Source of the DNA: 66-474 sp036759545
Lineage (GTDB): Bacteria; Pseudomonadota; Gammaproteobacteria; Xanthomonadales; Rhodanobacteraceae
Length of the DNA stretch: 20,790 bases
Direction: 5' to 3'
Assembly: GCA_036759545.1 (NCBI GenBank)
Contig: DAIOUL010000040.1
Coordinates: forward strand, 1-20,790
A model generated the notes under the pieces. It had not been told where the DNA came from, ran no database searches, and saw only the letters and a list, made by a program, of their open reading frames with translations. Below, one piece after another: positions 14,687 to 20,790 of this stretch. Every line of letters begins with the position of its first letter. The first letter of the stretch is position 1. Made by a program: the position numbers and the translations under genes.

Positions 14687-14740
14687 AAAACGGGCAGATC
14701 GGTCTCCATCGGGATTGGTTAATCGACCCAATTCGCTGCG

Positions 14741-14754
14741 ATTATTCGAATAAT
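14741..14754. repeat. 14-bp perfect palindrome over the proS stop
   Basis: ATTATTCGAATAAT is its own reverse complement and contains the TAA of proS (14744-14742). It is the most A+T-rich short block nearby. Confidence 0.4.
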
Positions 14755-16439
14755 GCCAATAACGCCTGTTTGTCCAGATTCCGGCTTTCCGCATCGCGCC
14801 GGCCTCGATATTCGAACATGCCCTGGGCCAATCCGCGTTCGCTCACCACTACGCGATGCGGGATGCCGATCAATTCGATGTCGGCGAACATCGGCCCGGG
14901 ACGCAACCCGCGGTCGTCCAATACGGTTTCGATGCCGCGTACGTTCAATTCGCGATAAAGCGATTCGGCGGCTTCCGTCACTTTCGGATCGTTCTTGGGA
15001 TTGATGATGCACACGGCCACACGCCACGGCGCCATCGGTTCCGGCCAGATGATGCCGCGCTCGTCGTGTCCCTGTTCGATCGCCGCGGCCACCACGCGCG
15101 ACACGCCGATCCCGTAACAGCCGGTCAGCGGCGTGACCGATTTGCCGTTCGCATCCAGCACGGTGACGTTCATGGTCTGCGTGTATTTGCGGCCGTTCTG
15201 GAAAATGTGCCCGACTTCGATGCCGCGTGCGATCTGCAACGTGCCTTTGCCGTCCGGTGAAGGATCCCCCGCCACGACTTTGCGCAGATCGGCGATACGC
15301 GTGATGCGTGCATCGCGTTGCCAGTTGGCGCCGGTGTAGTGCGTGCCGTCCTGGTTGCCGCCGCAGACGAAATCGGCAACCACCGCCGCGGCGCGATCGA
15401 CGATAATCGGCACGTCCGCCGGCAATCCGACGGGTCCTATGAATCCTGCATGCGCGCCGGTGGCCGCCAGGATCTGTTCTTCCGAAGCCAGCGCCGATTC
15501 ACCGCCCAATTCCGGCAACTTCGACGCCTTCACCTCGTTCAATTCGTGATCGCCGCGCAAGCACAACGCCACCGCGCCCTCGACACCGCGCACCAGAATG
15601 GTCTTGACACATTGCGTGGCCGGCATTCCCAGAAATGCGGTGATTTCCGCGATGGTTTTCTGGGTGGGGGTATCGACGCGCTTCAATGTTTGCGAAGGTT
15701 CGGGACGATCCGCTTCCGGCGCCAATGCTTCAGCCAATTCGACGTTGGCCGCGTAATCGGACCGGTCGGAAAACGCGATCGCGTCCTCACCGGAATCGGC
15801 CAACACCTGGAATTCGTGGCTGACATCGCCGCCGATCGCCCCGGAATCCGCCGCCACGGGCCGGAACTTCAGACCCAGGCGCGTGAAAATGCGCGAATAG
15901 GCTTCGTACATCTGCTTGTACGTTTCATCCATGGATGTCTGATCGAGATGAAACGAATACGCATCCTTCATCAGGAATTCGCGCGCACGCATCACCCCGA
16001 AACGCGGGCGGATTTCGTCGCGAAATTTCGTCTGGATCTGGAAGAACGTGACCGGCAATTGCTTGTAACTGGAAATTTCGCTGCGCACGAAATCGCAGAT
16101 GATTTCCTCGTGGGTCGGGCCGAAGCAATATTCCTGCTCCTTGCGATCGCGCATTTTCAGGAGCGCCGGCCCGTATTTTTCCCAGCGGCCCGATTCCTCC
16201 CACAGCTCGCGCGGCTGCACGCACGGCATCGTCATTTCGATCGCGCCGGCCTTTTGCATTTCCTCGCGCACGATGCCTTCGACCTTGCGCAGCACGCGCA
16301 GACCCAGCGGCGACCAGGTGTAAATGCCGGCGGCGAGCTTGCGGATCATGCCGGCGCGCAACATCAACTTGTGGCTGGCGATCTCGGCATCGGCCGGCGC
16401 TTCGCGCGCGGTGCTCAAATGGAATCGGGACAGACGCAT
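14742..16439 (-). CDS. proS: Prolyl-tRNA synthetase, bacterial type with editing domain
   Basis: Class II aminoacyl-tRNA synthetase that charges tRNA-Pro, 565 residues (E. coli 572). The catalytic core is split by the insertion domain. Residues 1-223 hold the TxE loop (FGPTHEEI, about 106-113) and motif 2 (FRDEIRPRFGVMRAREF, 139-155). Residues about 224-407 are the INS editing domain that clears Ala-tRNA-Pro, with the conserved Lys279 in QCVKTILV. Motif 3 is GCYGIGVSR (440-448), and the anticodon-binding domain fills about 470-565. It is thus a ProRS with built-in post-transfer editing. The ATG at 16439 begins MRLSRFHLSTAREAPADAEI, the expected N-terminus. The 161-bp gap downstream holds the hns promoter. 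Confidence 0.96.
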   Translation of the reverse strand: MRLSRFHLSTAREAPADAEIASHKLMLRAGMIRKLAAGIYTWSPLGLRVLRKVEGIVREEMQKAGAIEMTMPCVQPRELWEESGRWEKYGPALLKMRDRKEQEYCFGPTHEEIICDFVRSEISSYKQLPVTFFQIQTKFRDEIRPRFGVMRAREFLMKDAYSFHLDQTSMDETYKQMYEAYSRIFTRLGLKFRPVAADSGAIGGDVSHEFQVLADSGEDAIAFSDRSDYAANVELAEALAPEADRPEPSQTLKRVDTPTQKTIAEITAFLGMPATQCVKTILVRGVEGAVALCLRGDHELNEVKASKLPELGGESALASEEQILAATGAHAGFIGPVGLPADVPIIVDRAAAVVADFVCGGNQDGTHYTGANWQRDARITRIADLRKVVAGDPSPDGKGTLQIARGIEVGHIFQNGRKYTQTMNVTVLDANGKSVTPLTGCYGIGVSRVVAAAIEQGHDERGIIWPEPMAPWRVAVCIINPKNDPKVTEAAESLYRELNVRGIETVLDDRGLRPGPMFADIELIGIPHRVVVSERGLAQGMFEYRGRRDAESRNLDKQALLALFE

Positions 16440-16467
16440 CGATGAGATCCGCGAAGGTGAACGCGGA

Positions 16468-16498
16468 ATTGTAGCGAAGTCGCGAATCGGGATTGCAA
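16468..16498 (-). promoter_or_regulatory. Candidate proS promoter
   Basis: TACAAT (16473-16468, minus strand) is a good -10. TTGCAA (16498-16493) is the best -35, but the spacer is 19 bp. A predicted start near 16461 gives a leader of about 22 nt. Confidence 0.4.
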
Positions 16499-16514
16499 GC
16501 AGATGCGACGGTCC

Positions 16515-16532
16515 GCCGCGATAAAGCGCGGC
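16515..16532. other. Hairpin between DUF4124 gene and proS
   Basis: GCCGCG/CGCGGC pair perfectly over six bases with a 6-nt loop. There is no T-tract on either strand, so termination is possible but unsupported. Confidence 0.3.
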
Positions 16533-16577
16533 TAGCGCGGAATGACGGCGATGCTTATGCTCCCCCGGAGTCCAAAC

Positions 16578-17012
16578 TCAACTGGAGCAATACTGCTTCT
16601 TCTGCGCCTGCGCGGTCGCCAGTTCCTGCTGCCGCTGGGCGTCGCTCATGTTCTGATTGGCACCGCCCGACGTGACCGCCTGACCGGTGTTCAACAGCGC
16701 GATGTTGTCATCGAGCTGCTTGCAGAGTTTGGCGCGGTTGGCGGGCGTGTCGGTCATGCGTGTCGCGGTCTGGTTCGGCGCATTGGTCTTGTTCGAAGCG
16801 GCGGTCGAGGCGGCCGGTGCCGGGGCAGCGGCCACGGGCGTGCTCACACTGCTGCTGACGTTGACCTTTTCGTACTTGGCGCCGACCGGCGGCGGTGCAT
16901 CGGAATAGTGCGTGGTGCCGTTGGCATCCTTCCACTTGTAGACCTGTGCAGTGGCGGACGCGCAGACGAGTGCCGCGGCGGCAAAAATGGCGGAAACGAA
17001 CAGGCGGGGCAT
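16578..17012 (-). CDS. Exported DUF4124 domain protein
   Basis: A 144-residue exported protein. The signal peptide (1-22) ends in ASATA before QVY. The DUF4124 motif follows immediately (QVYKWKDANGTTHYSDAPP, 23-41), a short beta-hairpin module found at the N-terminus of many periplasmic proteins of beta- and gammaproteobacteria. The middle (about 50-75) is low-complexity Ala/Pro/Ser and likely flexible. The C-terminus is a glutamine-rich helix with two cysteines (C97 and C142) that could pair. The function of the family is unknown. I chose the ATG at 17012 because of CGGAG 6 nt upstream and the signal peptide; the frame is open 17 codons further. The gene is divergent from pssA. Confidence 0.82.
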   Translation of the reverse strand: MPRLFVSAIFAAAALVCASATAQVYKWKDANGTTHYSDAPPPVGAKYEKVNVSSSVSTPVAAAPAPAASTAASNKTNAPNQTATRMTDTPANRAKLCKQLDDNIALLNTGQAVTSGGANQNMSDAQRQQELATAQAQKKQYCSS

Positions 17013-17140
17013 GACGATCTCCGGGTGCGCGGTGTGGCGTGGATGCACTGGATAGCACCACACGCCCTCGGGAACAAGCGGCCTGCGTCACGGCGATGGC
17101 TTACACTTGCAGGCAGGCCCGCTTCAGCCGGCATTCCTGC

Positions 17141-17950
17141 ATGACCGATCCGATGCCATCGCCGCCCCCGTCGCGTCCGCGCCGCGGCATCTACCTGCTG
17201 CCCAACCTGTTCACCACCGGTGCGATGTTCGCGGGTTTCTACGCGATCGTCGCTTCGATCGCGGGACACTTCACCGACGCCGCGATCGCGGTATTCATCG
17301 CGGGATTGCTGGACGGCATGGACGGGCGCATCGCGCGGCTCACGAAGACCCAAAGCGAATTCGGCGTACAGTACGACTCGCTTTCCGATCTGGTGAGTTT
17401 CGGCCTGGCGCCATCGCTGGTGATGTACACGTGGTCGCTGCAATACCTGCGCGACTACGGCGTGTTGTGGGGCAAGCTCGGCTGGGCGGCAGCATTCCTG
17501 TATGCGGCGTGCGCGGCGTTGCGGCTGGCGCGTTTCAATACGCAAGTCGGCGTGGCCGACAAGCGCTATTTCCAGGGCTTGGCCAGTCCTGCCGCGGCAG
17601 GCTTGTGCATGTCGTTCGTCTGGACGATGCAGAACCTGCAGATCGAAGGCGCATGGCTGTGCTTCTTCACGCCGATTCTCGCCGTCGCCGCCGGATTGCT
17701 GATGGTCAGCCGCGTGCGCTATTTCAGTTTCAAGGCGTGGCCGCGCAGCGATCGCGTGCCGTTCGTCTGGATCATCCTTGCGATGTTGTTGATCGTGGCC
17801 CTGGCGCTGGATACGGCGGCGGTGCTGCTGATCATCGCGGTGCTGTACGTGCTGTCCGGGCCGGTGATGACGTTGTGGGGCTTGCGCAGCCGCTCCTCGC
17901 GCCGGCGCTTGCGCGCGCAACGCCGGCAATCGCTGCCGCCTAACGAGTGA
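17141..17950 (+). CDS. pssA: CDP-diacylglycerol-serine O-phosphatidyltransferase
   Basis: Inner-membrane enzyme of phosphatidylethanolamine synthesis that joins CDP-diacylglycerol and L-serine to give phosphatidylserine. It has 269 residues from the chosen ATG. The CDP-alcohol phosphatidyltransferase motif is complete: D58xxD61G62xxA65R66, then G75, D79 and D83 (LLDGMDGRIARLTKTQSEFG then VQYDSLSD). About six to eight hydrophobic segments follow. The N-terminal RRGIYLLPNLFTTGAMFAGF is typical of the membrane (Bacillus-like, subclass II) PssA rather than the soluble E. coli enzyme. The C-terminus is basic (RSRSSRRRLRAQRRQ). The Shine-Dalgarno sequence is weak; an upstream in-frame start at 17039 lacks family sequence. 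It begins a pssA - holD-like - rimI operon with a 3-nt gap to the next gene. Confidence 0.92.
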   Translation: MTDPMPSPPPSRPRRGIYLLPNLFTTGAMFAGFYAIVASIAGHFTDAAIAVFIAGLLDGMDGRIARLTKTQSEFGVQYDSLSDLVSFGLAPSLVMYTWSLQYLRDYGVLWGKLGWAAAFLYAACAALRLARFNTQVGVADKRYFQGLASPAAAGLCMSFVWTMQNLQIEGAWLCFFTPILAVAAGLLMVSRVRYFSFKAWPRSDRVPFVWIILAMLLIVALALDTAAVLLIIAVLYVLSGPVMTLWGLRSRSSRRRLRAQRRQSLPPNE

Positions 17951-17953
17951 ACG

Positions 17954-18382
17954 ATGGAATCTGCAACGCTTTCGCGAATCGATACGTTGCGCGCATTGGG
18001 CGTGAATCCGTTGCGGTTGCGAACGCGCGACGTGGCGCCTCAGCCGCCCATTGCAGCGATCGCCGCATTCGACAAACGCGTCGCGCTGCTGCGCGCGCAG
18101 GAAGAGATCGAGCAGCCCGCGCTGGCGATGCTCTACACGAAGATCACGGAAGCGATCAGCACGCTCGGCCTGCAATGCGTGCGCATGGCCGATGCGGAAA
18201 ACGATGCGCGCGTGCGCGTGCTGGTTTTCGGCGAGGTGCCGCTGCCGCCGGCGATCGGCATCGAACGGGTGGTGCGGGTCGATACATTGACCGTGTTGCA
18301 GGCCGATCGGGCGCGCAAACGCGCGCTGTGGGACAGCTTGCAGCGGCTGGCGCAGGAACACAGCTTGCGGGAGCATGGATGA
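17954..18382 (+). CDS. holD: HolD-like protein (putative DNA polymerase III psi subunit)
   Basis: A 142-residue soluble protein of low sequence conservation. I assign it to HolD from three lines. The N-terminal IDTLRALGVNPLRLR (about 9-23) resembles the E. coli psi segment with LGI and SLRRP that contacts the clamp loader. The C-terminal ARKRALWDSLQRL (about 119-131) matches the ARAALWQQI block of psi. Finally, the stop overlaps the rimI start, the same holD-rimI arrangement as in E. coli. Psi links the clamp loader to chi and single-strand-binding protein. Similarity is modest and remembered rather than aligned, so an unrelated hypothetical protein is possible. Confidence 0.55.
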   Translation: MESATLSRIDTLRALGVNPLRLRTRDVAPQPPIAAIAAFDKRVALLRAQEEIEQPALAMLYTKITEAISTLGLQCVRMADAENDARVRVLVFGEVPLPPAIGIERVVRVDTLTVLQADRARKRALWDSLQRLAQEHSLREHG

Positions 18383-18863
18383 GATGTCGGCGGTCGCCGT
18401 AAATCCCTTGCCGCGCTGGCGTCCGATGACGCGCACCGACATCGCCGCGGTGGCCGCGATCGAAGCGGCGGCCTACGAATTCCCGTGGTCGCCGCAAATC
18501 TTCCGCGACTGCCTCGCCGCCGGGCACAAATGCTGGGTGCTGCAGGAGCCCGGCGGCGAACTGGTCGGTTACGGGATCCTCTCGACCGGCGCGAACGAAG
18601 CACATGTGTTGAACCTATGCGTGACGCCGGCGCAGCAGCGTCGCGGACACGGCACGCGCATGTTGCGTCACCTCGTGGAACTGGCGCGCATGCACCGTGC
18701 GCAGCGCGTGTTTCTGGAAGTGCGGCCGTCCAATGGCAAGGCGCAGACGATGTACGAACGCGCAGGCTTCAACGAGATCGGCCGCCGCCCGAATTACTAT
18801 CCGGCGCGCCGCGGCCGCGAGGATGCGATCGTGATGGCGATGGAGTTGTTGCCGCACGGTTGA
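18375..18863 (+). CDS. rimI: Ribosomal protein bS18 (S18)-alanine N-acetyltransferase
   Basis: GNAT-family acetyltransferase that N-acetylates the terminal alanine of ribosomal protein S18, up to 162 residues. The acetyl-CoA-binding motif A is QQRRGHGTRM (87-96). The catalytic pair expected from E. coli RimI (Glu103/Tyr115) is seen as E115 in FLEVRPSN and Y127 in TMYERAGF. The tail GRRPNYYPARRGREDAIVM is a hallmark of the RimI branch. The start overlaps the holD-like stop: ATG at 18375 is too close to GGGAG (1 nt), while ATG at 18384 has a 10-nt spacing, so the true protein may start at MSAVAVN (159 residues). Convergent with valS across a repeat element. Confidence 0.92.
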   Translation: MDEMSAVAVNPLPRWRPMTRTDIAAVAAIEAAAYEFPWSPQIFRDCLAAGHKCWVLQEPGGELVGYGILSTGANEAHVLNLCVTPAQQRRGHGTRMLRHLVELARMHRAQRVFLEVRPSNGKAQTMYERAGFNEIGRRPNYYPARRGREDAIVMAMELLPHG

Positions 18864-18884
18864 TTCGCGGCAAGCGCGGATTCA

Positions 18885-18992
18885 CATCCCGGCCTTCCCC
18901 TTGAAGGGGAGGAGAGAAGCTTGCGGCGCTCCTTTTCGCAACAACAAATGCGAAATAAAGCCCTCCCCTTCAAGGGAGGGTCGGGCGGGATG
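18885..18992. repeat. Nested palindromic repeat between rimI and valS
   Basis: A 108-bp element with outer inverted ends CATCCCG (18885) and CGGGATG (18992). Inside are two oppositely placed palindromes, CCTTCCCCTTGAAGGGGAGG (18893-18912) and CCCTCCCCTTCAAGGGAGGG (18961-18980). At the centre is a perfect TTTCGCA/TGCGAAA hairpin (18934-18955). It resembles a REP/BIME-type or MITE-like extragenic repeat. It fills the convergent gap and could end transcription from both sides, though no U-tract is visible. Confidence 0.6.
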
Positions 18993-19011
18993 GTTTTGCA
19001 TGTCCGCAGGT

Positions 19012-20790
19012 TCATGACAGCCTCGCGGCCTGTTCGCGCAGTGCGGTCAATTGCGCATTCCAGTCATCGAGCCGCGCGCGTTCCTGTTCGACAACCTTGG
19101 CGGGCGTGCGTTCGCCGAAATTGGCGAGCTTGGCGTTCGATTTCGCGATCTCGCTCTCCATGCGCGCGATTTCCTTTTGCAGGCGCGCACGTTCGGCGTC
19201 CAAATCGATCAGGCCGGCCAGCGGAATCAGCACGCGCATCGTGCCGACCACAGCGGCCGCCGAAGCCGGTTCCGCATCGCCCGCCTGCAACCAGCGCGGC
19301 GGTTCGCTGCGGGCGAGAAAGGAAATCTGCGCGGCGAATTTCTCTGCGCGACGGCGATCGTCCGCGTCGCCATCCGCGAGCAACAGCGGAATCGTCTTGC
19401 CCGGAGGGATATTCATTTCACTGCGGATGCGGCGAACGGAGGTCAGCACGGCCTTGAACCATTCGATTTCTGCGCTGGCGGACTCGTCGGTGGCGAATTC
19501 CTCCGCGCGCGGATACGGCCGCTGCATGATGCTTTCGACTTTCAAGCCGAGTTGCGGCGGGACCGATTGCCAGATTTCCTCGGTGATGAAGGGAATGATG
19601 GGATGCAGTGCGCGCAGCACGGTTTCCAGCACGTGCAGCAGCGTGCGACGAGTCGAAGCCGCAGCTTGGGCATCGTCGCCACTCAATGCGGGTTTCGACA
19701 ACTCCAGAAACCAGTCGCAATACTCGTTCCAGACGAACTCGTACAGCGCCTGCGCCAGCAGATCGAAACGGTAACTCGCGAAATACTGTTCCACTTCGGC
19801 CAATGTGTGATGCAGGCGGGTGAGAATCCAGCGCTCGGCTTCGGTCGCGGGCTGTTGCCGAGTGCCGAGTCCCGAGTCCCGAGTCCCGTTCTCGACGTTC
19901 AATAACACAAACCTCGCCGCATTCCACAACTTGTTGCAGAACGCCTTGTAGCCTTCCGCGCGCTTGACGTCGAAGTTGATGGTGCGTGCGTAGGTCGCGA
20001 GCGCCGCAAAGGTGAAGCGCAGCGCGTCGGCGCCGATCGCGCTGATCCCTTCCGGATAATCCTTGCGGATGCGCTTTTCCACTTTCTCGCGTATCTGCGG
20101 GATCAGCAACGAGGCGCTGGACTTCCTCACCAGGTCTTCGAGTGAAATGCCATCGATCAGGTCCAGGGGATCGAGCGTGTTGCCCTTGGACTTGGACATC
20201 TTCTGGCCTTCCGCGTCGCGCACGATGGCGTTGATGTACACCTCGCGGAACGGCACGCGGCCGGTGAAATACCGGGTCGACATCACCATGCGCGCGACCC
20301 AGAAGAAGATGATGTCGAAGCCGGTGACCAGCACCGAACTCGGCAGGAATATCTGATCGCGCGGCCAATCTGCAACGACTTCGCCGCGCTCGTTCTTTAC
20401 CGGCTGATCGAACGGCCAGCCCAGCGTGGAAAACGGCCACAGCGCGGAGGAAAACCAGGTGTCGAGCACGTCTTCGTCTTGTTTCAATGCGCCGACTGGT
20501 TTGATCGTCGAATGCGCGATCGCGTCCGCTTCGTCCTCGCCGACGAAGATGTTGCCGGCTTCGTCGTACCACGCCGGAATGCGATGGCCCCACCACAACT
20601 GGCGCGAGATGCACCAGTCCTGGATGTTCTCCAGCCATTGCGTGTAGGTGCTCGTCCAGTTCTCCGGCACGAATTTGATTTCGCCGTTGCGCGCCGCATC
20701 CAGGGCCGGTTGCGTGATCGCTGCGCGACCTTTGTCCGAAGTGAGGTCGACGAACCACTGATCGGTCAGCATCGGTTCGATCACCGCGTC
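19012..20790 (-). CDS. valS: Valyl-tRNA synthetase, N-terminus outside window
   Basis: Class I aminoacyl-tRNA synthetase that charges tRNA-Val; the C-terminal 592 residues are seen (full length is about 950). The visible part starts at the end of the editing domain (PMLTDQWFVDL). It continues with the catalytic half (NIQDWCISRQLWWGHRIPAWY, DEDVLDTWFSSALWPFSTLGWP, ITGFDIIFFWVARM-like segment), the KMSKS signature (codons 20202-20188, GQKMSKSKGN), and the helical anticodon-binding domain. It ends in the C-terminal coiled coil typical of ValRS (about 65 residues, ARLQKEIARMESEIAKSNAKL). A GTG at 20784 looks like a start but is an internal valine codon; the frame is open to the window edge. The linker before ATEAERWILTRL contains a heptamer-repeat insertion (NGTRDSGLGTRQQP). 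Confidence 0.96.
   Translation of the reverse strand, partial: DAVIEPMLTDQWFVDLTSDKGRAAITQPALDAARNGEIKFVPENWTSTYTQWLENIQDWCISRQLWWGHRIPAWYDEAGNIFVGEDEADAIAHSTIKPVGALKQDEDVLDTWFSSALWPFSTLGWPFDQPVKNERGEVVADWPRDQIFLPSSVLVTGFDIIFFWVARMVMSTRYFTGRVPFREVYINAIVRDAEGQKMSKSKGNTLDPLDLIDGISLEDLVRKSSASLLIPQIREKVEKRIRKDYPEGISAIGADALRFTFAALATYARTINFDVKRAEGYKAFCNKLWNAARFVLLNVENGTRDSGLGTRQQPATEAERWILTRLHHTLAEVEQYFASYRFDLLAQALYEFVWNEYCDWFLELSKPALSGDDAQAAASTRRTLLHVLETVLRALHPIIPFITEEIWQSVPPQLGLKVESIMQRPYPRAEEFATDESASAEIEWFKAVLTSVRRIRSEMNIPPGKTIPLLLADGDADDRRRAEKFAAQISFLARSEPPRWLQAGDAEPASAAAVVGTMRVLIPLAGLIDLDAERARLQKEIARMESEIAKSNAKLANFGERTPAKVVEQERARLDDWNAQLTALREQAARLS
19858..19888. repeat. Heptamer tandem repeat inside valS
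   Basis: Four tandem copies of CCGAGT(C/G) plus a trailing CCG on the plus strand; read on the valS strand it is CGGGACT three times followed by CGGCACT. The reading frame stays open and it encodes GTRDSGLGTR. A sister version (GGGATTC) forms the hairpin at 14191-14244. Confidence 0.75.

Noticed and set aside
14581..14709. Longer H-NS start adding 43 residues
   Set aside because: The added part has no family similarity and covers the promoter-like boxes; AGGAG lies 6 nt before the ATG at 14580.
16844..18442. A 532-codon minus-strand frame
   Set aside because: It runs antisense to pssA, holD and rimI and is low-complexity; pssA and rimI have complete catalytic motifs.
19858..19888. Heptamer tandem repeat as a CRISPR array
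   Set aside because: The units are 7 nt and contiguous, with no spacers, and lie inside valS.
1..20790. tRNA, rRNA, insertion sequence, prophage or defence genes
   Set aside because: I found no T-loop-like tRNA signatures, no transposase or integrase domains, and no toxin, nuclease or phage proteins among the supported genes.

Overview
The window is G+C-rich DNA, tightly packed with genes on both strands. It reads as chromosome from a gammaproteobacterium, most likely of the Xanthomonadales/Lysobacterales (perhaps near Rhodanobacteraceae). That placement is inference from the gene set: an Xcc-type H-NS family protein, a DUF1631/PilZ pair, a DUF4124 protein, LpxO, a fused ThrE, and GGGAYTCG heptamer repeats. 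There are no tRNA or rRNA genes, no CRISPR array, no insertion sequence and no prophage. This is core chromosome, and I see no obvious new multi-gene system. What is unusual is mostly regulatory DNA and small repeats.

Left part (1-7617). On the minus strand lie a partial lipid A hydroxylase (lpxO), an EamA/DMT exporter, an Ada-like AraC-methyltransferase fusion without the usual metal-binding N-domain, and a small membrane protein. A small Rieske ferredoxin on the plus strand meets a three-helix membrane protein tail to tail over a shared CTAG. Then come pepQ (Xaa-Pro dipeptidase) and a translationally coupled pair, DUF1631 followed by PilZ.

Middle (7698-14176). btuB, the TonB-dependent cobalamin receptor, sits behind a 420-base leader with a cobalamin riboswitch. 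The 3' half of that aptamer is canonical and the 5' half is not. Upstream is an APC-family amino acid permease. Divergent from it is a plus-strand operon: an SPFH/stomatin protein (qmcA-like), an NfeD-like partner and a fused ThrE-type amino acid exporter.

Right part (14177-20790). A heptamer-repeat hairpin separates thrE from the convergent H-NS family gene, which has a cluster of TCCGGT boxes in its promoter region. proS and a secreted DUF4124 protein follow on the minus strand. The plus-strand operon pssA - holD-like - rimI has the same holD/rimI overlap known from E. coli. A 108-bp nested palindromic repeat separates rimI from the convergent valS, which runs off the window. valS carries an in-frame copy of the heptamer repeat in a linker.

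The themes are envelope and nutrient handling (LpxO, BtuB, PssA, exporters, SPFH/NfeD), translation (ProS, ValS, RimI) and DNA maintenance (Ada-like, HolD-like, H-NS).
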